DNA of 17,271 nucleotides, taken from an uncultured Pseudomonadota bacterium. GTDB taxonomy: Bacteria > Pseudomonadota > Gammaproteobacteria > Burkholderiales > SG8-39. The stretch spans positions 1 through 17,271 of the forward strand of contig CAIVVS010000047.1 of NCBI GenBank assembly GCA_903909415.1. The letters are read 5' to 3'. A program made the translations under genes and the position numbers. Every line of letters begins with the position of its first letter. The stretch's first letter is position 1. This document shows, one piece after another, positions 7,508-14,282 of this stretch. The notes under the pieces are model-generated. The model was not told the origin of the DNA and did no database searches. It was given only the letters and a program-made list of their open reading frames with translations.

Positions 7508-8776
7508 ATGTCTGCCGTTCCCCAAGCCAAGACCTCCCGCTACGTGCCGCCACCCATCACCGGCGACCTGTTCCCGCTGACCGACAAGCAGACCATGTGG
7601 CTGGAGCGCGCCTCGCGCCTGGGCCGGGAGAACTTCGCCGGCCGCGCCGAGAAGTACGACCGCGACGCTACCTTCCCGTTCGAGAACTACGAGGACCTGC
7701 GGCGCGAGGGCTTCCTCGGCCTGTGCGTGCCCGAGGAATACGGCGGCGGCGGCTGCGACTACCTGACCTATGCCATCGTCGCGGCGGAAATCGGCCGGCA
7801 CTGCGGCGCCACCGCGCTGACCTACAACATGCACGTCTGCTCCACGCTCTGGTCCGGCCCGCTGTCGGACGACCTGGACATGACGCCGGCGCAGCGCGCC
7901 GAGCACCACGGCTACCGCAAGCTGCACTTCGACCGCATCGTGAAGGAGGGCAAGGTGTACGCCCAGCCCTTCTCCGAGGGCTCGGCCGCGGCGGCGGGCA
8001 AGGCGCCCTTCGGCACGCTCGCCACCAAGGTGGACGGCGGCTGGGTGATCAACGGCAAGAAGATCTTCGCCTCGCTATCGGGCGCGGCCGACTACTACGG
8101 CGTGCTGTGCACCGAGGACAAGCCCGACCGCACCATGAAGGACACGCTGTACATGGGCGTGCCCGGCGACGCCAAGGGCGTGACCGTGGTCGGCGAGTGG
8201 GACCCGCTGGGCATGCGCGGCACGGTGTCGCGCACCCTGCTGCTGAAGGACGTGTTCATCCCCGACGACGCGCAGCTGATGCCGCGCGGCACCTACTTCC
8301 AGGCCGCCGGCCGCTGGCCGCACATGTTCTTCACGCTCTCGCCCACCTACATGGGCATCGCGCAGGCCGCCTATGACTTCACCGTGCAGTACCTGCGCGG
8401 CGAGGTGCCCGGCATGCCGCCGGTCAAGCGCCGCATGTACCCGACCAAGCAGGTCGCCGTGGCGGAGATGCGCATCAAGCTGGAGCAGACCCGCGCGCTG
8501 TTCCTGCGCGCCCTGGCCGATGCGCGCGTGGACCCGGGCAAGGACGCGCGCCTGCGCGTGTACGCGGCGCAGTACACGGTGATGGAGAACGCCAACGACC
8601 TGTGCCGGCTCGCGATCCGCACCTGCGGCGGGCAGTCGATGCTCAAGACCCTGCCGCTGGAGCGCCTGTACCGCGACAGCCGCTGCGGCGCGCTGATGCT
8701 GCCCTGGACCGCGGAACTGTGCCTGGACCGCATCGGGCGCGAGGCGCTGTACGAGTCGGGCGAGACCGACGACTGA
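7508..8776 (+). CDS. Acyl-CoA dehydrogenase-fold flavoprotein (atypical active site)
   Basis: A 422-aa member of the acyl-CoA dehydrogenase superfamily: helical N-domain (LRREGFLGLCVPEEYGGGG), beta domain (VDGGWVINGKKIFASLSGAADYY) and C-terminal helical domain (AIRTCGGQSMLKTLPLERLYRDSRCG). Dehydrogenases of this fold make trans-2-enoyl-CoA and pass electrons to ETF. Two usual locations of the catalytic glutamate look empty. Where the YEGT motif belongs the sequence reads LMLPWTAE, with Pro399 at the Glu position, and the alternative helix-G site (isovaleryl-CoA type) reads FFTLSP with Met273. It could therefore be a divergent dehydrogenase, with a base elsewhere, or a flavin-dependent oxygenase using reduced flavin from the upstream reductase. 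ATG start with AGGAG-like site (CAGGAGAC) upstream; 14 nt after the hydrolase. No partner ETF gene is in view. Confidence 0.88.
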   Translation: MSAVPQAKTSRYVPPPITGDLFPLTDKQTMWLERASRLGRENFAGRAEKYDRDATFPFENYEDLRREGFLGLCVPEEYGGGGCDYLTYAIVAAEIGRHCGATALTYNMHVCSTLWSGPLSDDLDMTPAQRAEHHGYRKLHFDRIVKEGKVYAQPFSEGSAAAAGKAPFGTLATKVDGGWVINGKKIFASLSGAADYYGVLCTEDKPDRTMKDTLYMGVPGDAKGVTVVGEWDPLGMRGTVSRTLLLKDVFIPDDAQLMPRGTYFQAAGRWPHMFFTLSPTYMGIAQAAYDFTVQYLRGEVPGMPPVKRRMYPTKQVAVAEMRIKLEQTRALFLRALADARVDPGKDARLRVYAAQYTVMENANDLCRLAIRTCGGQSMLKTLPLERLYRDSRCGALMLPWTAELCLDRIGREALYESGETDD

Positions 8777-8792
8777 GCGTCGGGGACCGGCC

Positions 8793-10289
8793 TTGAACTT
8801 CTCCCGCATCATCGAGCGCCACGCCGATTTCCAGCCGGACAAGCCCGCGCTGCACTTCCAGGGCTCGTCCTGGACCTACGCCGAGTTCTGGCAGGGGATC
8901 GAGCACGCGAGCCTGCGGCTCGCGTCCTATGGCGTGCACCGTGGCGACCGCGTCGCCTTCCTCGGCTACAACCACCCCGAGTTCCTCGCCATCCTGTTCG
9001 CCTGTGCGCGGCTGGGTGCGGTCCTGGTGCCGCTGAACTTCCGGCTCGCCCTGCCCGAGCACAAGGACATCCTCGCGCACTCCGGCGCGTCGCTGCTGGT
9101 GGTGGAGGAAGACTTCCACGCCGCGGCGCAGTCGCTGGCGAAGGACTTCCCGCTGATGAAGATGGTCAGCCTCGCGGCGGCGACGCCCGAGGGCTTCTTT
9201 GGCTGGGCCGGTCCCACGCCGGGCGGCTTCACGCCCAGGTACGAGGGCACGGATGCCGACCCGCTGATGATCGTCTATACCTCCGGCACCACCGGACGCC
9301 CCAAGGGCGCGGTGCACACGCAGGAGGCGATGCTGTGGAACATCGTCTGCTCCACGCATTACCACGACCTGGTCTGCGCGGACCACATCCTGACCGCGCT
9401 GCCGATGTTCCACGTCGGCGGGCTGTGCATCCAGACCCTGCCCGCGCTGCACGCAGGCTGCACGGTGACCGTGCAGGCGCGCTTCGACCCGGGCGCGTGG
9501 CTCGATGCGGTGGCGGTAAGCCGGCCGACGCTGTCGCTGCTGGTTCCCGCGACCATCCGCGCCGTCACCGGGCACCCGAAGTGGGCCGGCGCGGACCTGT
9601 CATCGCTGCGTATGGTGAACACCGGCTCCTCGGTGATCCCCGAGTCCATGATCGAGGCCTTCCACGCGCGCGGCATCACCATGACCCAGGTGTGGGGCTC
9701 CACCGAGACCGGTCCGGTGACCATCTACCTGCGGCCCGAGGACGCGCGGCGCAAGGTGGGCTTTGCCGGGCATGCCGCGCTGCATGCCGAGATCCGCCTC
9801 GTGGACGAGGCCGGCACCGACGTCGCGCGTGGCCGCATCGGCGAGATCTGGGTGCGCGCGAAGAACCTGATGCAGGGCTACTGGCGCGATCCGGACAACC
9901 CGGCGTTCCGCGACGGCTGGTTCCGCAGCGGCGACCTCGCCTACCAGGACGAGGAAGGCTGCTACAAGGTGGTGGGCCGCTCCAAGGACATGATCATTTC
10001 GGGCGGCGAAAACGTTTATCCGGCGGAACTGGAGAACGTGCTGGGAGACAGCCCCGAGGTGCTGGAGTGTGCCGTGGTCGGGGCCGAGGACGAGAAGTGG
10101 GGCGAGGTCGCGGTCGCAGCCATCGTCCGCCGTCCAGGCAGCACGCTGGACGAGGCGGGGGTGATGCGCCTGTTCGAGGGGCGGCTGGCGCGCTACAAGC
10201 ATCCGCGGCGGGTGGTGTTCCTCGACAACCTGCCGAAGACGGCCCTCGGCAAAGTCCAGAAGCCGGAACTGAAGAAGCTGATAGCCTGA
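8793..10289 (+). CDS. Second acyl-CoA ligase (AMP-forming, FadD13-like)
   Basis: A 498-aa full-length adenylate-forming ligase. Visible motifs are the ATP loop YTSGTTGRPKG from Y162, GSTETGP, the hinge region GWFRSGDL followed by GRSKDMIISGGENVYPAELE, and the acylation lysine K487 in LPKTALGKVQKPELKK. Overall it reads like medium/long-chain or generic carboxylate CoA ligases (FadD13 type) rather than like the first ligase of the cluster. It could reactivate a free acid produced by the hydrolase step for beta-oxidation (inference). Start is TTG with GGGGA about 6 nt upstream; no in-frame ATG lies near the conserved N-terminus. It begins 16 nt after the acyl-CoA dehydrogenase-like gene. A second, diverged copy of its last 14 codons lies about 100 nt downstream. 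Confidence 0.92.
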   Translation: MNFSRIIERHADFQPDKPALHFQGSSWTYAEFWQGIEHASLRLASYGVHRGDRVAFLGYNHPEFLAILFACARLGAVLVPLNFRLALPEHKDILAHSGASLLVVEEDFHAAAQSLAKDFPLMKMVSLAAATPEGFFGWAGPTPGGFTPRYEGTDADPLMIVYTSGTTGRPKGAVHTQEAMLWNIVCSTHYHDLVCADHILTALPMFHVGGLCIQTLPALHAGCTVTVQARFDPGAWLDAVAVSRPTLSLLVPATIRAVTGHPKWAGADLSSLRMVNTGSSVIPESMIEAFHARGITMTQVWGSTETGPVTIYLRPEDARRKVGFAGHAALHAEIRLVDEAGTDVARGRIGEIWVRAKNLMQGYWRDPDNPAFRDGWFRSGDLAYQDEEGCYKVVGRSKDMIISGGENVYPAELENVLGDSPEVLECAVVGAEDEKWGEVAVAAIVRRPGSTLDEAGVMRLFEGRLARYKHPRRVVFLDNLPKTALGKVQKPELKKLIA

Positions 10290-10292
10290 CCA

Positions 10293-10350
10293 CGGAGGCG
10301 CCTGCGGCAACAGGCCGCGCGAGGTGCGAAGCAGCGCGGCCGGTCCTCCG
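10293..10350 (+). terminator. Nested inverted repeat after the second ligase
   Basis: An outer 6-bp pair CGGAGG (10293-10298) / CCTCCG (10345-10350) encloses an inner perfect 8-bp pair GGCCGCGC (10313-10320) / GCGCGGCC (10334-10341) with a 13-nt loop. It starts four bases after the ligase stop. There is no U-tract, so a classical intrinsic terminator is unlikely. It could be an attenuating or RNA-stabilising structure, or a product of the recombination that left the adjacent ligase tail copy. Confidence 0.4.
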
Positions 10351-10351
10351 G

Positions 10352-10393
10352 GGAAAAGTACAGAAGCCCGAGCTCAAGAAGCTGATCGGCTGA
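10352..10393 (+). pseudogene. Remnant 3' tail of a second ligase copy
   Basis: Thirteen codons plus stop reading GKVQKPELKKLIG, against GKVQKPELKKLIA at the end of the intact ligase (10248-10289). Seven of 42 bases differ. Six of these are silent third-position changes and one changes Ala to Gly. No ligase-like sequence precedes the remnant, which begins right at the base of the nested hairpin. The synonymous pattern says the two tails diverged while both were part of functional genes. The remnant is probably not translated by itself. Confidence 0.75.
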
Positions 10394-10407
10394 GCCATTC
10401 CACCGGG

Positions 10408-10424
10408 GCGGTAGAATCCGTCCC
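10408..10424 (+). promoter_or_regulatory. Candidate -10 promoter region for the PF06684 gene
   Basis: GCGGTAGAATCCGTCCC includes TAGAAT (10412-10417), five of six bases of the sigma-70 -10 consensus. A weak -35 candidate CTGAGC (10390-10395) overlaps the stop codon of the ligase tail remnant. Fourteen of 17 bases match the element at 3853-3869. If real, it gives the PF06684 gene its own promoter, and the remnant may have been kept because it carries part of it. Confidence 0.4.
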
Positions 10425-10447
10425 AGCCAAGACACTGACGGGAACAG

Positions 10448-11053
10448 ATGATGAAAAAAGCGAACTTCAAGGGCCTCCATATCCGCAAGTGGTACCTGCA
10501 GGTGGAGGAGACGCATGCGAACGAGACCGGCATGGCGGCCGACGGCAAGCCGGTGACCAAGTACGTGATCGCCTGCGCGCTGTCCAACCCCTTCGCCGGC
10601 AAGTTCGTGAAGAACCTGGACAAGGCCACCAAGCCCTCGCTGGAACTGGGTCGCGAGTTCGGCCGGCGCATCAAGGCAGCGGCCGGCGCCAACAAGATCG
10701 AGAGCTACGGCAAGGCCTGCCTGGTCGGTACGTCGGGCGAGTACGAACACGGCAATGCCTTCCTGACCACCCTGTTTGCCGACCCGGTGCGTGCGGCCAT
10801 CGGCGGCGGCGTGGCCTGGGTTCCCTCCACCGGCAAGCGCGGCGGCCCTGGCACCGAGATCGACATCCCGCTGGCGCACAAGGACGCGCTCTACGTGCGT
10901 TCGCACTACGACACCGTGTCCTGCACCTTCGGCGACGCGCCGGCACCGGACGAGATCGTGATCATGTTCGCCTTCGCCACGCGCGGCCGGCTGCATGCCC
11001 GCCTCGGTGGACTGACTGCGAAGGACATCAAAGGAAAGGACGGTCTGCGATGA
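10448..11053 (+). CDS. Amino acid synthesis family protein (PF06684)
   Basis: A 201-aa protein that I recognise as the PF06684 'AA_synth' family. Recognisable blocks are the SGEYEHGNAFLTTLFADPVR segment, the GGG-VAWVPSTGKRGGPGTEIDIPLAHKDALYVRSHYDT segment and a conserved end rich in Gly, Leu, Lys and Arg. The family name is historical. A Bordetella member has a solved structure that I recall as having a chorismate mutase/YjgF-like fold, with no established reaction. In this operon it may handle an enamine, lactam or CoA-bound intermediate, but that is only inference. ATG start (a second ATG follows immediately) after ACGGGAAC. The stop overlaps the start of a 33-aa ORF in ATGA. The last 22 codons are repeated in that ORF. 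They use less typical codons (GGT, GGA, CAT, AAA, CGA) than the rest of the gene. Confidence 0.8.
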   Translation: MMKKANFKGLHIRKWYLQVEETHANETGMAADGKPVTKYVIACALSNPFAGKFVKNLDKATKPSLELGREFGRRIKAAAGANKIESYGKACLVGTSGEYEHGNAFLTTLFADPVRAAIGGGVAWVPSTGKRGGPGTEIDIPLAHKDALYVRSHYDTVSCTFGDAPAPDEIVIMFAFATRGRLHARLGGLTAKDIKGKDGLR

Positions 11054-11151
11054 ACGGACAAGGACGCGGCGTAAACAAGGTCGGACGCCTGCACGCACGC
11101 CTGGGCGGCCTGAAGGCGAAAGAGATCAAGGGCAAGGACGGCCTGCGCTAG
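10985..11151 (+). repeat. Direct repeat of PF06684 3' coding tail
   Basis: Copy 1 is 10985-11050 plus its TGA stop. Copy 2 is 11083-11148 plus TAG. Spacing is 98 nt start to start. Over 22 codons, 20 amino acids are identical while 15 of 66 bases differ. Twelve codons differ silently and two change the residue. Copy 2 uses the GC-ending codons typical of the window. Confidence 0.9.
11050..11151 (+). CDS. 33-aa ORF carrying a copy of the PF06684 C-terminal tail
   Basis: It starts with ATG overlapping the PF06684 stop (ATGA) and encodes 33 residues. The first 11 (MNGQGRGVNKV) have no match that I can see. The remaining 22 repeat the C-terminus of the preceding protein with only two changes (Thr to Lys, Asp to Glu). 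It may be the internally deleted remainder of a tandem PF06684 paralogue. It could still be translated by coupling, giving a free copy of the tail peptide. No function can be assigned. A non-coding relic is about as likely as a real gene. Confidence 0.45.
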   Translation: MNGQGRGVNKVGRLHARLGGLKAKEIKGKDGLR

Positions 11152-11162
11152 CCGTCCCTCGC

Positions 11163-12056
11163 TTGTTGGATACGGAGCGCGCCCGCGTCGCGGGCGCGCA
11201 GTTCGCGCTCTGGTTCGCCGTCGTGCTCTGGGCCGGGTCCTTCCCGGCCACGCGCATCGCCCTGGCGAGTTTCTCCCCCGAAGGCCTGATGGCGGTGCGC
11301 TTCACGCTCGCCGGCATCGTGCTGGCCGCATGGGGCGTGTGGAAGCGCGTCGGCTGGCCTCCGCGACAGGACTGGCTGCTGCTCACCCTGGTCGGACTGA
11401 TTTCCGGCGTGGCCTACCAGAGCGCCTTCAACCACGGCATGCAGTCTGTCGGCTCCGGCCCTGCGGCGGCGGTGGTGGACACCGCGCCCATCTTCACCGC
11501 GCTGCTGGGCACGCTGTTCCTGCGCGAGCACACCAGCGTGCTCGGCTGGATCGGCATCCTGCTCGGCTTCGCCGGCGTGGTGCTGATCGCGATGGAAGGC
11601 GGCGGCGAGTTCCGGCTGGAGCCCGGCGTGCTGATGCTGCTCGCGGCCGCCGTGCTCTTCGCGGTCAACGCGGTGATGCAAAAGCCGCTGCTGAAGCGCC
11701 ACGGCGTGAACGCCATCTCCACCTGGCTGATGGTGGGCGGCAGCCTACCCATGCTGCTGTTCTGGCCGCAGGCGCTGGAGGCCATCCCGCATGCGCGCCC
11801 CGAGGCCTGGTGGGCGATAGCCTTCCTCGCCTTCTTCCCGGCGGCGCTGGGCTTCATCCTCTGGACCTACGCTCTGGACGTGCTGCCGGTGACGCAGGTG
11901 GCGAGTTCGCTCTACCTCCTGCCGCCGCTGGCCTTCCTGATCGGCTGGGCGCTGCTGGGCGAGGTGCCGACCATGATGGCGGTCGCAGGCACCCTGCTGG
12001 CGCTGGCCGGCGTGGCGCTGGTGCAGTTGCCGCCGCTGCTGCGCGGCAAACGCTGA
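11163..12056 (+). CDS. EamA/DMT-superfamily inner-membrane transporter
   Basis: A 297-aa integral membrane protein of the drug/metabolite transporter superfamily with two tandem EamA domains (about residues 12-140 and 155-290) and about ten hydrophobic helices. Typical features are the WAGSFPATRIAL segment in helix 1, FLREHTSVLGWIGILLGFAGVVLI closing the first repeat, and LLGEVPTMMAVAGTLLALAGVALV closing the second. Such proteins usually export small metabolites or amino acids, and a few import. Start is TTG (TTG TTG in tandem at 11163) without a clear ribosome site. A later ATG at 11289 would remove the first helix, so the early start is preferred. It lies 11 nt after the small ORF and probably ends the plus-strand operon. 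The substrate cannot be told from sequence. Confidence 0.88.
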   Translation: MLDTERARVAGAQFALWFAVVLWAGSFPATRIALASFSPEGLMAVRFTLAGIVLAAWGVWKRVGWPPRQDWLLLTLVGLISGVAYQSAFNHGMQSVGSGPAAAVVDTAPIFTALLGTLFLREHTSVLGWIGILLGFAGVVLIAMEGGGEFRLEPGVLMLLAAAVLFAVNAVMQKPLLKRHGVNAISTWLMVGGSLPMLLFWPQALEAIPHARPEAWWAIAFLAFFPAALGFILWTYALDVLPVTQVASSLYLLPPLAFLIGWALLGEVPTMMAVAGTLLALAGVALVQLPPLLRGKR

Positions 12057-12058
12057 CG

Positions 12059-12073
12059 CCTGTTTCGAACGGG
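12059..12073. terminator. Short hairpin between convergent genes
   Basis: CCTGTT-TCG-AACGGG forms a 6-bp stem (one G-T pair) with a 3-nt loop in the 25-nt gap between the stops of the exporter and the 3-hydroxyacyl-CoA dehydrogenase. It lacks a strong U-tract, so it is a weak two-way terminator candidate at best. Confidence 0.3.
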
Positions 12074-12081
12074 TTATCCGA

Positions 12082-13137
12082 CTACTTCGGCGGCTTGAGC
12101 AGCTTCAGGTGCTTGAGCATGCCGAGCTGGCGCGACAGCGCGTCGCGCCGGTAGGCGGTGGCGTTCACCTTGCGCCAGTCGAGGAAGCCCTGGCCTTCGC
12201 GCAGGCCGCGCCTGCCCGAGGCCATGTGCGCGGCGACGATGGGTGGCGGGCGGTAGCGCTCGCCGAGCTGGTCGGCCAGGTAGTTGGCCGCGTACCAGAG
12301 GATGTCCACGCCGCCGAAGTCGATGAACTCGACCACGCCCATGGTGGCGTAGCGGAAGCCGAAGCCGTAGCGGATCGCGCGGTCGATGTCTTCGGCCGTG
12401 GCCACGCCATCCTCGATCATGCGTGCCGCCTCGTTCATGATCAGCGACTGGAAGCGCGGCACCAGGAAGCCCGGCGCCGGCTGGCATTGCACCGGCACCT
12501 TGCCCACCGATTCCAGCAGGGCATTGAAGCGCTTGAGCGCGGCGGCGCTGGTGCCCCGGTGCGGGCTGACTTCCACCAGCGGGATCAGGTAGGCCGGGTT
12601 CAGGAAGTGCGCGTTCAGGAAACGTGACGGGTCGGCCACCATGCCGGCCAGCGTGGTGACCAGGAAGGTGGAGGTGGTCGAGGCGAGGATGGCGTCGCGC
12701 TTCAGGTGCGGGCCGGCATACGCGAAGGCCTCGCGCTTGGCCTGCATCACTTCGGGCACGCCCTCGAACACCACGTCGGCGCGGCCCAGCGCGGCGGGCG
12801 CATCCGCCAGCGCGGCGAAACGGATGCGTTTCATGATGCGCGGGATGGCCGAGGCAGGGAAGGCGCGCAGCTTCGCCAGGCCCGCGAGGCTGGCCTTCAC
12901 GTCGGCCAGCGCCTCGCGTTCCAGCTTGGCCGCCTGCGCCTTGGTGCGCGGCTTGATGTCCACCAGCCAGACCTCATGGCCGGCGTAGGCGAAGGCATGC
13001 GCGATGCCGCGGCCCATGCGCCCGGCACCGAGCGAGGCGATCACCGCGCGCTTGCTCCGTGCGGCCGGACTGGCAGCGGGCTTGCCTGCACGCTTCACCG
13101 CTTTGCGGGGTGCCACTGCCTTCTTGCGGGTGGCCAT
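12082..13137 (-). CDS. 3-hydroxyacyl-CoA dehydrogenase, NAD-binding family
   Basis: A 351-aa protein with a Rossmann domain (GAGRMG at 37-42), the catalytic pair H177 in AHFLNP and E189 in PLVEV, and the C-terminal dimerisation domain (GFLVPRFQSLIMNEAARMIEDG, about 223-290). The 12-residue His-Glu spacing equals that of known 3-hydroxyacyl-CoA dehydrogenases. It should oxidise a 3-hydroxyacyl-CoA to 3-oxoacyl-CoA with NAD+, a beta-oxidation step. Before the Rossmann fold there is an unusual Lys/Arg/Ala-rich extension of about 28 residues. The ATG at 13137 follows the upstream stop by 5 nt but has a poor ribosome site. A GTG at the first strand of the fold, preceded by CGGAGC, is the alternative. 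It is the last gene of the minus-strand operon, convergent with the catabolic block. Confidence 0.9.
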   Translation of the reverse strand: MATRKKAVAPRKAVKRAGKPAASPAARSKRAVIASLGAGRMGRGIAHAFAYAGHEVWLVDIKPRTKAQAAKLEREALADVKASLAGLAKLRAFPASAIPRIMKRIRFAALADAPAALGRADVVFEGVPEVMQAKREAFAYAGPHLKRDAILASTTSTFLVTTLAGMVADPSRFLNAHFLNPAYLIPLVEVSPHRGTSAAALKRFNALLESVGKVPVQCQPAPGFLVPRFQSLIMNEAARMIEDGVATAEDIDRAIRYGFGFRYATMGVVEFIDFGGVDILWYAANYLADQLGERYRPPPIVAAHMASGRRGLREGQGFLDWRKVNATAYRRDALSRQLGMLKHLKLLKPPK

Positions 13138-13142
13138 GGCAA

Positions 13143-14225
13143 TCAGAGCCCGTCGCGCAGCAGCGCCGCCATCTGCTTGCGGTCCAGGCCGGCGAGGCCG
13201 AGCGTTTCCAGCGTGCGCGGTCCCTTGCCGCGGAAGTCCCCGCCGGTGATGGCCGAGCCCATGGCCAGCAGGCCGCTGGCGACAGGCGCGGGCACGCCTG
13301 CCCAGTCGGCGACCGACACGATCAGCGCCAGCCCGTACTCCACGTCCTCGCGCATGTAGCGGTGCGTCTTGAGGTCGATGTGTTCGCGCCAGTCGCCCGA
13401 GTCGGTGAGCATCTGGTGCGACTTGCGGCCGTACATCCATTCCTCGCGGCCGGTGTAATGGTCCGATAGCGGGAAGTGCGGCGCGCCGTAGCCCAGTGCC
13501 TCGCGCACCGCTATGCGCTCGGCGTCCAGCCGGTCGGTGACCGCGCGGATGGAAGGCTGCGTGCCCTCGTTGTGGATGTCCCAGCGCTCGAAATGTTCCA
13601 GCGGACCGGCGTTCATCAGGATCAGCGGCGGATGGATGATGGGGCCGGCGTTCATCAGTGCGCCCGACAGCGCGTCCTCGACGGGTTCCACCGACGGATA
13701 GGCGGCGCGCACGATCGCCAGCGCCCGCGCCGAGTCGGATGCGGGAAAGCAGCCGGTGGGCAGGCGCGTGGCGTACACCGACACCTGGATCTCGGCCGGG
13801 CCGTGCTTGCGCACCAGGTAGGGCAGGGTACCGGTCTCGGCGAAGGTGACGCGGGCGGTGCAGCCGGCATCCCTGAGCACGCGCGCCATCACGTAGCTGC
13901 CGAAGGTGCCCGGCGGCAGGAACACCACCTGGCCGTCGGCCATGTGCGGCGCCATGGCGCGGGCGATGTCGGCCTGCGCGAACGCGGGGGTGGGAATGAC
14001 GATGAGTTCCGCCCCGCGCACGGCGGCGGCTATGTCGGCGGTGGCGAGCGCGATGGTGACGTCGCGCCTGCCCTGCCAGTCCTTGACCGTGATGCGGCGG
14101 TCCGCCAGCATCGGCCCGAAGGCGGCGGCGTCGCGGCGCCAGAAGCGGACCTCGTGGCCCTTCTCGGTGAGTTCGGCGGCGGCGGCGTAGCTGCCGTTGC
14201 CCCCGCCCAGTACGGCGATCTTCAT
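13143..14225 (-). CDS. NAD/NADP octopine/nopaline dehydrogenase family protein
   Basis: A 360-aa protein with an N-terminal Rossmann domain (GGGNGS at 7-12) and the octopine dehydrogenase domain (PF02317). The latter shows as GPIIHPPLILMNAG with the likely catalytic H198, then DIHNEGTQPSIR and DAERIAVREALGY. Family members reductively join, or oxidatively split, an amino acid and a 2-oxo acid, and related bacterial proteins act on other hydroxy or imino acids. Here, between an SDR and a 3-hydroxyacyl-CoA dehydrogenase, it could act on an amino- or imino-acid intermediate, which would suit a nitrogen-containing substrate. This is inference. ATG start with AGGAC about 6 nt upstream. It lies 57 nt after the SDR stop and 5 nt before the next start, so one transcript is likely. 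Confidence 0.85.
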   Translation of the reverse strand: MKIAVLGGGNGSYAAAAELTEKGHEVRFWRRDAAAFGPMLADRRITVKDWQGRRDVTIALATADIAAAVRGAELIVIPTPAFAQADIARAMAPHMADGQVVFLPPGTFGSYVMARVLRDAGCTARVTFAETGTLPYLVRKHGPAEIQVSVYATRLPTGCFPASDSARALAIVRAAYPSVEPVEDALSGALMNAGPIIHPPLILMNAGPLEHFERWDIHNEGTQPSIRAVTDRLDAERIAVREALGYGAPHFPLSDHYTGREEWMYGRKSHQMLTDSGDWREHIDLKTHRYMREDVEYGLALIVSVADWAGVPAPVASGLLAMGSAITGGDFRGKGPRTLETLGLAGLDRKQMAALLRDGL

Positions 14226-14282
14226 GGTCTGTCCTGGCTCAGTGCTGCGTCAATCACCGGTTAAGCGGCGACGACGCGGGGT

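Noticed and set aside
13126..14264. Plus-strand frames opposite the octopine-dehydrogenase-like gene
   Set aside because: Shadow translations of the real minus-strand gene, with no recognisable motifs.
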